DNA of 64,000 nucleotides from Salipaludibacillus daqingensis (lineage in GTDB: Bacteria > Bacillota > Bacilli > Bacillales > Salisediminibacteriaceae): contig NZ_JARZHF010000006.1 in the NCBI RefSeq assembly GCF_029891575.1, positions 62,001 through 126,000 of the forward strand, written 5' to 3'. Made by a program: the position numbers and the translations under genes. Positions 36,286 through 46,053 of this stretch are shown one piece after another. A model generated the notes under the pieces. That model saw nothing but the letters and a program-made list of their open reading frames with translations. It searched no databases and was not told where the DNA came from. Every line of letters starts with the position of its first letter. Position 1 is the first letter of the stretch.

Positions 36286-37797
36286 ATGGAAAATCAACCG
36301 CAAGATCGACAAGTAATTATAGATGCAAAAGGTCTAGGAGTTTTTTTCAATGCAAGTCACCATAAAGACGATTATAAATCGAAAATGATGAATGTACTTA
36401 CAATGAAAAAAACGGAAAAAACTGATGATAAGTTTTGGCCAATCAAAGACTTGGATTTCAAAGCATATAAAGGGGAAATTCTCGGGATTATCGGATCGAA
36501 TGGTTCTGGGAAAACAACCTTATGTAAAATGCTTACAGGAATTCTCCATCCAGACTCAGGAAGCCTTCAAATCAATGGAAAAGTATCATCCCTTTTTTCT
36601 CTAGGAATGGGATTCAAAAAAGAATTGACTGGGAGAGAGAATGTTTATTTAAATGGAATGATGCTTGGAATCGATCGTAAGACGATTGACGAATATCTTG
36701 AAATAATTAAAGACTTTTCCGGACTGAATGAGTTTTTTGAACGTCCAATGAAATACTACTCAAGTGGAATGAAAGCAAGGTTAGGTTTCAGTGTTGCTTC
36801 TCATTTAGACCCAGAAATCTTGATTTTGGATGAAGCACTAAATACGGGTGACCGTCAATTTGGGGAAAAAGCTGCAGAAAAAATGCAGGAACTAGTTAAA
36901 AAAGCGAAGATGGTTATTATTGTGACGCACAGTATGAGGTTTGCTAAGAAAAACTGTGACCGATTGATTTGGCTTGATCAAGGTGTAATTAAAGGAGATG
37001 GCAAACCAGCTGATGTCATCAAAGAATATAAGAAAACTGTTCCACCTAGAAGGCAAAGAACAGCGAAAGTTGAATTACAAAAAATCACAACAACTGTAAA
37101 AAATGACTCCGTGATTAAAGCTGAAAATATGGGTGTTTCATTTAAAATGAATCGAAATGAATTTTGGGCGTTGCGAAACATATCTGTTGATATTAAAGAA
37201 GGACAAGTGGTAGGAATTATCGGGCATAATGGGGCTGGGAAAAGCACGATGTGTAAAGTCCTAACGAACATTTTAAGCCCTGATGAAGGGACGCTTGAAA
37301 TGACCGGCGAAACAACATCGCTACTAAGTTATGGTGCTGGATTTAATGAGCAACTATCTGGCGAAGACAACATTTATTTAAATGGGATGCTACTAGGAAT
37401 CCCTAAGCAAAAAATAGATAATAGTTACGAGGAAATCGTAGACTTTTCAGAACTAAATAAACACATAGATAAACCTGTGAAGCAATATTCCAGTGGAATG
37501 AAAGCGAGATTAGGTTTTAGTATTGCTGCCATGCTCAAGCCAGATATTTTTATTATTGATGAAGCATTATCAACGGGAGACATGGCGTTTAAACAAAAAG
37601 CGAGTGAAAAGATTCAGGAAATCATGGGTCAATCCAAAGCAGTAATCATTGTGACTCATAGTATGAGCACAGCTAAGAAGATGTGTAATCGCGTCATCTG
37701 GATGGAACAAGGTCAAATCATGTATGACGGAGAGCCAGAAGAGGCTGTAGAGAAATACCGTTCAAGAATAGAAGAACTAAAAGCTAAAAAGAGATAA
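36286..37797 (+). CDS. Polysaccharide exporter ATPase with two fused ABC domains
   Basis: The 503-residue protein contains two complete TagH/Wzt-type ATPases. Domain 1 (~10–250) has Walker A GSNGSGKTT, signature YYSSGMKARLG and Walker B ILILDEALNTGD. Domain 2 (~270–495) has GHNGAGKST, QYSSGMKARLG and IFIIDEALSTGD. Both keep the switch His (IVTHSM). TagH and Wzt carry one ATPase domain and dimerise; here both are on one chain. It should power the permease encoded upstream. Confidence 0.9.
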   Translation: MENQPQDRQVIIDAKGLGVFFNASHHKDDYKSKMMNVLTMKKTEKTDDKFWPIKDLDFKAYKGEILGIIGSNGSGKTTLCKMLTGILHPDSGSLQINGKVSSLFSLGMGFKKELTGRENVYLNGMMLGIDRKTIDEYLEIIKDFSGLNEFFERPMKYYSSGMKARLGFSVASHLDPEILILDEALNTGDRQFGEKAAEKMQELVKKAKMVIIVTHSMRFAKKNCDRLIWLDQGVIKGDGKPADVIKEYKKTVPPRRQRTAKVELQKITTTVKNDSVIKAENMGVSFKMNRNEFWALRNISVDIKEGQVVGIIGHNGAGKSTMCKVLTNILSPDEGTLEMTGETTSLLSYGAGFNEQLSGEDNIYLNGMLLGIPKQKIDNSYEEIVDFSELNKHIDKPVKQYSSGMKARLGFSIAAMLKPDIFIIDEALSTGDMAFKQKASEKIQEIMGQSKAVIIVTHSMSTAKKMCNRVIWMEQGQIMYDGEPEEAVEKYRSRIEELKAKKR

Positions 37798-37810
37798 AGG
37801 TGGTGAAAAT

Positions 37811-40342
37811 ATGATCAAGCAAGCAAAGAAGTCAGTGTCAAATGCCATAGAATGGATTCTTTACAAGAAATTGAAGTCCAGCCAAAAAGAGAGACTGTCT
37901 AAAATATTAACGACAGATCAAAAAGAATTTTTAAAAAAGATACTTAAACCAGGCGATAAACGTGGCAAATTAAAGAAAGTAGATAGATTAAAATTCCGTT
38001 TGACAAGCCTAGGTTTTCAAGAGAAAGCATTAGAAGATTTAGAAGCTCTCTTCAAGCAAGAGGAAGATCTTTTCTTGAAGAAAATGGCTGGGTATGAGCT
38101 GATTGTTTGGCATGCCAACTTACAGAATGAAGAGGCGGCTAAAAAAGTAATAGACCTAGGTTCACAATTACTTACAGTAGAGAAAGATAGTGACCGACTG
38201 CGTAAGCTGATCATCATGTTGACGGAAAGCTATCATATTTTAGGGAAAGCAGAGACGGCTGTCAAAATTATCGCAAGGTTACTTAAAAGTGACACCCACC
38301 ATGACACAGTGTTCGCCATGGCGAATTTGGAAGAGGAAGACGAAAAGAAACTAGAATGGGTTAATCAAATCTACCGAAAAGAAGGTAGGAAAGAAATAGC
38401 TCTTATGAATAACCCTCAAGCAGAACATAAATATGATTTATTAACGACGATACCTTCCACGACTCATGAGGATACTAGTAATCAAGATGCAAAAGTGACC
38501 ATTATTGTACCGGTCTATAATGCGGAAGACAAAGTTGCTTCTGCGTTACATTCATTACTAAATCAAACGTGGAAAAACATCGAGATCATTGTTGTTGATG
38601 ACTGCAGTACGGATAACACAGTCACCGTTATAGAAGGTTTAATGAGAGAAAATTCAGCTGTTAAATTTTATCAAACACCTATCAATAGTGGGGCATATGT
38701 GGCGAGAAACGTTGCCTTACAACATGCTACAGGAAAATACGTCACGATCAATGATGCAGATGATTGGTCTCACCCAGAAAAAATCGAACTGCAAGTTCGC
38801 CATTTAGAAAAAAATCAAAAGTTAATTGGGAACTTTAGTAATCAGGCACGATTATCGAATGATTTAAATTTTTATCGCCGTGGCAAGTTTGGCGTTTATA
38901 TGTTCGCGAACTTTTCTTCCTTTATGTTTCGAAGAGAAGAAGTGTTTAATAAACTAGGCTTTTGGGACTCTGTCCGATTTGCCGGAGATTCTGAATACGT
39001 AAAGAGAATCAAAAAAACTTTTGGTGAGAAGGCGATAGAAGAAATATCGTCTGCACCGATGTCTTTCCAACGACAAACAGAGGATTCGTTAACTGGAAAT
39101 TCTGCTTTTGGTTTTCCAGGTTTCTTTATGGGAGCTAGAAAAGAATATGCTGAGTCTCATGAACACTATCACGAGAGCGGAGCGAGTTTAACATACCCTT
39201 TTCCTATGGAATCAAGGCCTTTTCCTGTTCCCGTGCCAATGAAACCTGATGGAAAACCGCAAAAGGGTGAAAGAAGACACTTTGATGTGATCATCGCCTC
39301 TGAGTTTCGCCTTTTAGGTGGAACGAACATGTCTAATATTGAAGAAATCAAAGCACAGAAACGAGAAGGGCTTCGAACCGGACTCATCCAGCTTTCTAGG
39401 TATGATTTAAACTCGGTGGAACGAGTCAATTCGAACGTCCGAGATGTCATCGATGGCGATCTCGTGCAGATGCTTGTGTACGGAGAAGAAGTGAGTTGTG
39501 ACGTTCTTATTGTGCGACATCCACCTGCCTTACAAGAGTGGCAAAAATACGTGCCGGATGTGAAAGCGAACAAGGTGGAAGTGATCGTCAACCAACCGCC
39601 GAAACGGGACTACAGCGAAACGGGGGAAACCCTTTACTATATCAAAGATTGTTTACAAAACTTGAAAACGTATTTTGGACAAAGTGGCACATGGTACCCG
39701 ATTGGACCAGAAATCCGTAAAGCATTAGAACAACATCATAAAGATGATTTAGCTGCGATCAACTTAGCAACAGAAGATTGGGTGAACATCATTGATGTGG
39801 AGGAATGGAAACGAGACGAGTATATTCCAAAACAAGATATGATTCGTGTTGGGCGTCACTCGAGAGATCAATACGTAAAATGGCCAGAAACTCGAGAGCA
39901 AATGGAGAAAGTTTATCCGTCCACATCGCCTTATGAAATTCATGTATTAGGTGGCGCAAACAGTGCCAAGAAAGTCATGGGAGAACTCCCAAAAAACTGG
40001 CATGTAAAACAATTTGGAGAACAATCCCCACGAGACTTTTTGAAAGATCTGGATGTGTTTGTCTACTATACGCATTCTGGCTGGGTCGAAGCGTTTGGCC
40101 GCGTGATTTTTGAAGCGATGGCAGCCGGTGTGCCAGTCATTATTGAACCAAAATATAAGGATTTATTCGGAGAAGCAGCGATATATGCCGAAGCAGATAA
40201 CGTGCAAGAGACGATAGACAAACTAATGGACGATCCAACGATGTACAAAGCACAAGTGGACAAAGCGCTAGCCTATGTCGAAAGTAATTTTGGCTATTCC
40301 AAACATATCGCACGGATTGCGAGGGATGGAAGTGGGGCGTAA
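37811..40342 (+). CDS. Large dual glycosyltransferase (GT2 + GT4), copy 1
   Basis: The 843-residue protein has an alpha-helical, TPR-like N-terminus (~1–215), a GT2 domain (~227–440; TIIVPVYNAEDK, IIVVDDCSTDN, NDADDWSHPEK) and a GT4-type C-domain (~452–835; HVLGGANSAKKVMG, AFGRVIFEAMAAGVPVI). The last 1.17 kb nearly equals that of the next gene. Two catalytic domains suggest a polymerase adding alternating sugars. AAAGGTGGTGA precedes the ATG. Confidence 0.85.
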   Translation: MIKQAKKSVSNAIEWILYKKLKSSQKERLSKILTTDQKEFLKKILKPGDKRGKLKKVDRLKFRLTSLGFQEKALEDLEALFKQEEDLFLKKMAGYELIVWHANLQNEEAAKKVIDLGSQLLTVEKDSDRLRKLIIMLTESYHILGKAETAVKIIARLLKSDTHHDTVFAMANLEEEDEKKLEWVNQIYRKEGRKEIALMNNPQAEHKYDLLTTIPSTTHEDTSNQDAKVTIIVPVYNAEDKVASALHSLLNQTWKNIEIIVVDDCSTDNTVTVIEGLMRENSAVKFYQTPINSGAYVARNVALQHATGKYVTINDADDWSHPEKIELQVRHLEKNQKLIGNFSNQARLSNDLNFYRRGKFGVYMFANFSSFMFRREEVFNKLGFWDSVRFAGDSEYVKRIKKTFGEKAIEEISSAPMSFQRQTEDSLTGNSAFGFPGFFMGARKEYAESHEHYHESGASLTYPFPMESRPFPVPVPMKPDGKPQKGERRHFDVIIASEFRLLGGTNMSNIEEIKAQKREGLRTGLIQLSRYDLNSVERVNSNVRDVIDGDLVQMLVYGEEVSCDVLIVRHPPALQEWQKYVPDVKANKVEVIVNQPPKRDYSETGETLYYIKDCLQNLKTYFGQSGTWYPIGPEIRKALEQHHKDDLAAINLATEDWVNIIDVEEWKRDEYIPKQDMIRVGRHSRDQYVKWPETREQMEKVYPSTSPYEIHVLGGANSAKKVMGELPKNWHVKQFGEQSPRDFLKDLDVFVYYTHSGWVEAFGRVIFEAMAAGVPVIIEPKYKDLFGEAAIYAEADNVQETIDKLMDDPTMYKAQVDKALAYVESNFGYSKHIARIARDGSGA
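39167..40336 (+). repeat. 1.17-kb near-identical duplication, copy 1
   Basis: Bases 39167 to about 40336 match 41808 to about 42977 at a constant offset of 2641 with no gaps and roughly 15 mismatches seen by eye (about 98–99% identity). It starts in the middle of a codon run (YHESGASLTYPF) and ends at the gene's 3' end, spilling into the start of the next gene. Confidence 0.92.
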
Positions 40343-42980
40343 AACTTCATATAATCATGATCACACCAAGCCGAATGATTTGGAACATCAATGGAAGCAT
40401 GAGGCCATCCTTCATGAAAAACTGCTAGAAGAAAACAGAGAGCTGGAGAAACAATTTGAATCGTATCAAAAGTCTTTACCGATGCGAGTTGCTAGAAAGA
40501 TGAAGAAGGTTAAATATTACATTAGGCAAATCTTAAAAATCATTACTGGAAAAAGAAACTATAAAGACGTTTTCAGTAAGCCATATAAAAAGCAAAAAGC
40601 CAAAAAACGGATCAAGCAATTAACTTATCGTCTGTATGAATTAGGTTTTGAAGATAAAGCGGTGAAGGAACTGGAAACAGTTATTGAACGGTCAGACAAC
40701 CAGTACCTTGTCGAACTTGCTCAGTGGGAACTAGTTAGTTGGTATGCAAATAAAGGGACGGTTAAAGACTTGCAAAAGGCTATGATGTATTTGACCCAAC
40801 TAACTAAAATGCCTTCCGGGATCATCCCAAAAAGAAAAATGGTGTTAATGGAATCCGAAATATACGCTGGTTTAGGAATGAAAGAATTAGCTGTGAATAA
40901 ATTAGATGAACGTATGAAAAAAGAAACACACGTTGATCTATTTTTTGGCATGGCTAATTTGAAAGAAAATATTTCTGATAAGGTCAACGTCATCAATGAA
41001 GCTTTATCAATGAACGGGCAAATGAGCATAGACGTGGGGACTGACAATGATGGCGACGAGACAACTGTTTATGATAGATTGCGGGTAATGCTGGATGAAA
41101 AGAGCGATCACGAGAGGCAATTAGAAGATAAAAAAATTTCCATCATCATTCCAGCTTATAATTCGGAATCGAATTTATCGACAGCGATAGAAAGTTTACT
41201 TCATCAAACGTGGAGGAATATAGAAATCATTGTCGTAGATGATTGTAGTACAGATCAAACGTTTGAAGTGGCAAAGGCCTATACAAAAAGGGACTCTAGA
41301 GTGACTTGTTATCAAAACGTAGTAAATTCTGGACCTTATATAGCAAGGAACAAAGGGTTAAACGTGGCAAACGGGGATTATATTACGGTTCATGATGCGG
41401 ATGATTGGTCACACCCTGAAAAAATTGCGTATCAAGCAAATCATTTATCCACTCATCCAGAAGTGATTGCAAATACATCGTTGCAAGCAAGAGTAACAGA
41501 AGAATTGACGTTTTTTAGAAGAGGGAAACCAGGAGTATATGCGTTCCCGAATATGTCTTCATTGATGTTTAAAGCGGAGAAGGTAAGAGAACAAATCGGG
41601 TATTGGGATAGCGTCAGATTCGGTGCGGATGCTGAATTTAAAAAGCGGATGATTCGAGTGTTTGGAAAAGGTGCTGTGACAGATTTAAAAGACGGTATTT
41701 ATTCGTTTCAACGACAAACTGCCAATTCACTTACAGGAAGTTCGAAGTTTGGTTATCATGGTTTTTTCATGGGCGCACGAAAAGAACATCGTGAAGCCTA
41801 TTTGACTTATCACGAGAGCGGAGCGAGTTTAACATACCCTTTTCCTATGAAATCAAGGCCTTTTCCTGTTCCCGTGCCAATGAAACCTGATGGAAAACCG
41901 CAAAAGGGTGAAAGAAGACACTTTGATGTGATCATCGCCTCTGAGTTTCGCCTTTTAGGTGGAACGAACATGTCTAATATTGAAGAAATCAAAGCACAGA
42001 AACGAGAAGGGCTTCGAACCGGACTCATCCAGCTTTCTAGGTATGATTTAAACTCGGTGGAACGAGTAAATTCCAACGTCCGAGATGTCATCGATGGCGA
42101 TCTCGTGCAGATGCTTGTGTACGGAGAAGAAGTGAGTTGTGACGTTCTTATTGTGCGACATCCACCTGCCTTACAAGAGTGGCAGAAATACGTGCCGGAT
42201 GTGAAAGCGAACAAGGTGGAAGTGATCGTCAACCAACCGCCGAAACGGGACTACAGCGAAACGGGGGAAACCCTTTACTATATCAAAGACTGTTTACAAA
42301 ACTTGAAAACATACTTTGGACAAAGTGGCACATGGTACCCGATTGGACCAGAAATCCGTAAAGCATTAGAACAACATCATAAAGATGATTTAGCTGCGAT
42401 CAACTTAGCAAGAGAAGATTGGGTGAACATCATTGATGTGGAGGAATGGAAACGAGACGAGTATATTCCAAAACAAGATGTGATTCGTGTTGGGCGTCAC
42501 TCGAGAGATCAATACGTAAAATGGCCAGAAACTCGAGAGCAAATGGAGAAAGTTTATCCGTCCACATCGCCTTATGAAATTCATGTGTTAGGTGGCGCAA
42601 ACAGTGCCAAGAAAGTCATGGGAGAACTCCCAAAAAACTGGCATGTAAAACAATTTGGAGAACAATCCCCACAAGACTTTTTGAAAGATCTGGATGTGTT
42701 TGTCTACTATACGCATTCTGGCTGGGTCGAAGCATTTGGCCGCGTGATTTTTGAAGCGATGGCAGCCGGTGTGCCAGTCATTATTGAACCAAAATATAAG
42801 GATTTATTCGGAGAAGCAGCGATATATGCCGAAGCAGATAACGTGCAAGAGACGATAGACAAACTAATGAACGATCCAACGATGTACAAAGGACAAGTGG
42901 ACAAAGCGCTAGCCTATGTCGAAAGTAATTTTGGCTATTCCAAACATATCGCACGGATTGCGGGGAATGGAAATGGATGA
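40332..42980 (+). CDS. Large dual glycosyltransferase (GT2 + GT4), copy 2
   Basis: The 882-residue paralogue of the preceding gene has a charged helix and SLPMRVARKMKK near residues 40–60, a helical region, GT2 (~264–480; IIIPAYNSESN, VVDDCSTDQT, HDADDWSHPEK) and GT4 (~492–875). The frame is open upstream, but the N-terminus would lie inside the previous gene. GAGGG at 40321 is ideally spaced for the GTG at 40332; the ATG at 40326 is too close. The region before residue 490 is clearly diverged from copy 1, the rest is almost identical. Confidence 0.83.
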   Translation: MGRKTSYNHDHTKPNDLEHQWKHEAILHEKLLEENRELEKQFESYQKSLPMRVARKMKKVKYYIRQILKIITGKRNYKDVFSKPYKKQKAKKRIKQLTYRLYELGFEDKAVKELETVIERSDNQYLVELAQWELVSWYANKGTVKDLQKAMMYLTQLTKMPSGIIPKRKMVLMESEIYAGLGMKELAVNKLDERMKKETHVDLFFGMANLKENISDKVNVINEALSMNGQMSIDVGTDNDGDETTVYDRLRVMLDEKSDHERQLEDKKISIIIPAYNSESNLSTAIESLLHQTWRNIEIIVVDDCSTDQTFEVAKAYTKRDSRVTCYQNVVNSGPYIARNKGLNVANGDYITVHDADDWSHPEKIAYQANHLSTHPEVIANTSLQARVTEELTFFRRGKPGVYAFPNMSSLMFKAEKVREQIGYWDSVRFGADAEFKKRMIRVFGKGAVTDLKDGIYSFQRQTANSLTGSSKFGYHGFFMGARKEHREAYLTYHESGASLTYPFPMKSRPFPVPVPMKPDGKPQKGERRHFDVIIASEFRLLGGTNMSNIEEIKAQKREGLRTGLIQLSRYDLNSVERVNSNVRDVIDGDLVQMLVYGEEVSCDVLIVRHPPALQEWQKYVPDVKANKVEVIVNQPPKRDYSETGETLYYIKDCLQNLKTYFGQSGTWYPIGPEIRKALEQHHKDDLAAINLAREDWVNIIDVEEWKRDEYIPKQDVIRVGRHSRDQYVKWPETREQMEKVYPSTSPYEIHVLGGANSAKKVMGELPKNWHVKQFGEQSPQDFLKDLDVFVYYTHSGWVEAFGRVIFEAMAAGVPVIIEPKYKDLFGEAAIYAEADNVQETIDKLMNDPTMYKGQVDKALAYVESNFGYSKHIARIAGNGNG
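41808..42977 (+). repeat. 1.17-kb near-identical duplication, copy 2
   Basis: Partner of 39167–40336 at offset +2641. Protein differences noted are about six residues (for example E/K in PFPMESR, T/R in LATED, R/Q in SPRDF). Flanking upstream DNA is unlike copy 1. Confidence 0.92.
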
Positions 42981-44397
42981 TCAACAAAGAAACCAAATAA
43001 TAGATAAGGTGAAAAAAGAAAACGATTGGAAAAAGGTAAAGGAAGAAAATCGGCAGTTAGAAAAAAGAAATAAACATATTAAAAATAGTAAAGTATGGAA
43101 AATCGGAACACTCATCCTAAAACCTTTCAGGATTTTATCACGAATACTTAATTGGAAACCAACCACAAAAAAACAACGCATTCATGAACTAGAAAAAGAT
43201 AACTACTACTTAACTCAGCAAATTTCCTTTTTAACAGAAAAGCTTGAAATCCGTAATGATCACCTGCGCATCATGTCTAATGAATCTGAGAAAATACCAA
43301 AAGAGACGATTAGAAAAATCAGTAAAGAAACAGAATCAATGGAAATGCTATTCTCAATCATAGAAGACGTAAAACAAACGAAAAAAAATAAAAAACTAAT
43401 TTTGGATGCTATAGTGAATCAATATAACTATACAAATGACTTTGACAAAAAGAACCTCATCTATACGAAAGTTATGGAATCATATGATATAGGGGAAATT
43501 CCCGAAAAAATGATTCGCCATCTAGAAGACGAGCGTACTGAAAAACATCAGCTCGTTTCTTCTTTTAAAACGAGTTTGGCTTTTCGTTCAACAATGAGAA
43601 AGAATCGCCATATTTCGTATGAACAGATGTTGGATACGAAATCGAGTGCATACGAGTTCGTCGATGAATTAAATATTCGTAGACCAGAAACGAGCTCAAA
43701 AACTTATGGATTAGATAAAGTTCCGTTCAAGGAAAAAATAGTCGTGAAACCAGTTGATTCAGCTGGTGGAAGAGGCGTTTATATCATATATTCGGAAAAA
43801 AAGATCCAAAGAGTAAAAGATTCCACTATTTTTCAAGGGTACGATGAATTAAAATATAGGATGGGTAAAGATTTGTCGAACGGTCTGGTGAAAAATGACG
43901 AATGGTTCATGGAGGAACTGGTCATTGAACATGAAACTGAAACACCTGCGAGGGATATGAAGTTCTATTGTTTTTATGGAAAAATAGGTCTCGTTCTCGA
44001 AATTGTTCGATCACCTCGCATCCAATATTGTTGGTGGGATGGTCTAGGAAATCAGATTATTACTGGCAAATATGAAGAAGATTCTTTTCTAGGTAGTGGT
44101 TTTACAGAAAAAGAATTACAGATAGCTTTAGATATTAGTACCGAAATCCCTGTACCGTTTATGAGAGTCGATTTTTTAAAGACTGAAAGGGATTTTGTTT
44201 TTGGAGAATTCACTCCGAAACCAGGTAACTATGATGAATTTGACGGTGAAACAGATCGTCGTTTAGGTCAGCTCTATTTGGACGCTGAATATAGAATAGT
44301 AGAAGACTTAATGAACGGAAAAGAGTTTAGTCAGTTTAAAGATATATACTACAAACATGAAAAGACTTGGAAGGTCGATGAGGAGGAACAACCATGA
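42973..44397 (+). CDS. TupA-like ATP-grasp ligase
   Basis: The 474-residue protein has a charged N-terminal helix and NSKVWKIGTLILKPFR (~35–50), then a helical region and a C-terminal ATP-grasp domain (~225–470): IVVKPVDSAGGRGVYI, ARDMKFYCFYGK and FGEFTPKPGNYDEFDGE. This matches the TupA-like family, named after the B. halodurans (C-125) teichuronopeptide gene. ATP-grasp enzymes make amides through acyl-phosphates. The start overlaps the previous stop by 8 bases with GGGG upstream. It ends in an ATGA overlap with the next ligase gene. Confidence 0.75.
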   Translation: MDDQQRNQIIDKVKKENDWKKVKEENRQLEKRNKHIKNSKVWKIGTLILKPFRILSRILNWKPTTKKQRIHELEKDNYYLTQQISFLTEKLEIRNDHLRIMSNESEKIPKETIRKISKETESMEMLFSIIEDVKQTKKNKKLILDAIVNQYNYTNDFDKKNLIYTKVMESYDIGEIPEKMIRHLEDERTEKHQLVSSFKTSLAFRSTMRKNRHISYEQMLDTKSSAYEFVDELNIRRPETSSKTYGLDKVPFKEKIVVKPVDSAGGRGVYIIYSEKKIQRVKDSTIFQGYDELKYRMGKDLSNGLVKNDEWFMEELVIEHETETPARDMKFYCFYGKIGLVLEIVRSPRIQYCWWDGLGNQIITGKYEEDSFLGSGFTEKELQIALDISTEIPVPFMRVDFLKTERDFVFGEFTPKPGNYDEFDGETDRRLGQLYLDAEYRIVEDLMNGKEFSQFKDIYYKHEKTWKVDEEEQP

Positions 44398-46028
44398 TTG
44401 AGGATAAGCCCAACGAAAACTTTTTGCCCCACTTAACTGAAGAAATGGTGACAGAAGCAAAAGGACCTGAATTAGATGCTTTCGCTATCGCATTAGAAGG
44501 ATGGCGGAGAGGCTTAACGCTAAAGTGGTATGCAAAAAATGCGCCAACGTTTCAGGGTATGAACGTATGGAATGTGGAAAAGCCAGGTAAATTATTTTCG
44601 CTCGCTTCAGATGAACAGTTTCATTGTTTTTTTAGAAGTAGAGGCGATCGCGTATCGAATGAAGCGGTTGAAGTTTGTATGGACAAGCATCGTACAAAAG
44701 ATGTTCTCCAAAAAAATGGTGTTTCTGTTCCAGGTGGGAAAACTTTCGAGGCGGAAGCGGAGATTGAAATTGTGTTACAGTACGCAAGCGAACTTGGTTT
44801 CCCTATTGTCGTAAAGCCGATCGATGGAAGTTTTGGTCGTGGTGTATACTCTAACATTAAGAGTTCAGAAGAATTAACGAACGTGTTAGAAAAACAAAAG
44901 AACGCAGAAGAACCTGGAGATTATCTTGTTGAACGATTTATCCCAGGAGATGAATATCGGGTATATGTTGTCGATCAAGAGGTCGTCGGAGTCATTATGA
45001 GAATCCCAGCTAATGTAATGGGCGACGGAGAACATACGATTAAACAATTAATCGACATCAAAAATGCAGAAAGGGATATGAACCCTAGACTTTCTAGTTG
45101 TCCCATCGTTATTAATGAGGAAGTTGTTAAATATTTACAAGAAAATAGCCTCACTCTTGATGATGTGGTCAAAGAAAATGAAATCGTAAAATTAACAGAG
45201 AAAAGTAATATTTCCATTGGTGGCGATCCTATTAGTATGGATATTGACTCTGTTGAGAAAGTTTGTGAAGTTTCTATACAAGCTGTAAATGCTATAGATG
45301 ACTTGCCTCATGCTGCAGTTGACGTGATTTGGGATAAAGTAAGTGGCGAAGTAGCGGTATTGGAAATTAATCCATCTGCTCAACTTGGATCGCTGTTATT
45401 TCCTATGGAAGGTCCTTCATTTGATGTTCCTTCTGCAATTATAGATTATTATTTTCCTGAGACAAAAGATGTGAAAGTAGAAAAAGAAAAATTGTATTTT
45501 GATCTATCGGATGTGTTGTTCCCATTGAAATCGAAAACGAGTTTGATTACAACGGTTAGTCCTGCTTTTTTGAGTAAGGTTCATGTAGTGAAATATACAG
45601 TATATGGAGATGTAGGTGGAATAGATTACCACAGAGGACTTAGAAAACAGGCATTTGAGCGAGATCTAAGCGGATTTGTTATGAATCTAAGTGATGGTTC
45701 AATGGAAGTTATTGTCGCTGGGGAAGATATAGAATGTGTTAATGACTTTGAAAATGCGATTTGGGAAGATCCTGAACGATCTGAGGTAGAGCGGGTAGAA
45801 TCATCTGCCTATGATGGCCCTGTGAAGATAGGATTTGAAATAAAAGCTGATTTAAAAACACAATTGGAAGAATTAAAGACGTTAAAAGTAGAAGTGGAAC
45901 AAACGGAAAAAAAATATAAAAAATTAAAGAAAAGAAATGAAGAGTTGAGAAATAGTATTTCTTGGAAAATCTCTTCCCCTATAAGAGTTGTAGGAGACAC
46001 ATTTAAGATGTTTAGGGTGAAAAGGTGA
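44394..46028 (+). CDS. Cyanophycin-synthetase-like ATP-grasp ligase with degenerate acylphosphatase domain
   Basis: The 544-residue protein has an N-domain with the family-wide ALEGWRRGL motif (~residues 32–40) and RSRGDRVSNEAVEVC, an ATP-grasp domain (~100–350; IVVKPIDGSFGRGV, VERFIPGDEYRVYVV, metal-site LEINPSAQLG), and an acylphosphatase-like domain (~395–470). There the catalytic Arg is His (VGGIDYHR). The C-terminus has a coiled coil and NSISWKISSPIR. AGGAGGAA precedes the ATG. Likely forms an amide bond between amino acids or amino acid and glycan; substrate unknown. Confidence 0.75.
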   Translation: MIEDKPNENFLPHLTEEMVTEAKGPELDAFAIALEGWRRGLTLKWYAKNAPTFQGMNVWNVEKPGKLFSLASDEQFHCFFRSRGDRVSNEAVEVCMDKHRTKDVLQKNGVSVPGGKTFEAEAEIEIVLQYASELGFPIVVKPIDGSFGRGVYSNIKSSEELTNVLEKQKNAEEPGDYLVERFIPGDEYRVYVVDQEVVGVIMRIPANVMGDGEHTIKQLIDIKNAERDMNPRLSSCPIVINEEVVKYLQENSLTLDDVVKENEIVKLTEKSNISIGGDPISMDIDSVEKVCEVSIQAVNAIDDLPHAAVDVIWDKVSGEVAVLEINPSAQLGSLLFPMEGPSFDVPSAIIDYYFPETKDVKVEKEKLYFDLSDVLFPLKSKTSLITTVSPAFLSKVHVVKYTVYGDVGGIDYHRGLRKQAFERDLSGFVMNLSDGSMEVIVAGEDIECVNDFENAIWEDPERSEVERVESSAYDGPVKIGFEIKADLKTQLEELKTLKVEVEQTEKKYKKLKKRNEELRNSISWKISSPIRVVGDTFKMFRVKR

Positions 46029-46053
46029 GAATGGTAACTGGAGGTATATTATT

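Noticed and set aside
40275-40325. Upstream in-frame extension of the second dual glycosyltransferase (starting MSKVILAIPN)
   Set aside because: It lies inside the 3' end of copy 1 in another frame and recurs identically before the next gene because the DNA is duplicated; the ribosome site points to 40332.
41810-42232. Long reverse-strand open frames in the duplicated glycosyltransferase block
   Set aside because: They mirror the forward coding frame at both copies and have no independent support.
42916-42972. Same upstream extension before the TupA-like gene
   Set aside because: Duplicate of the previous artefact; the ATG at 42973 has GGGG at proper distance and overlaps the stop naturally.
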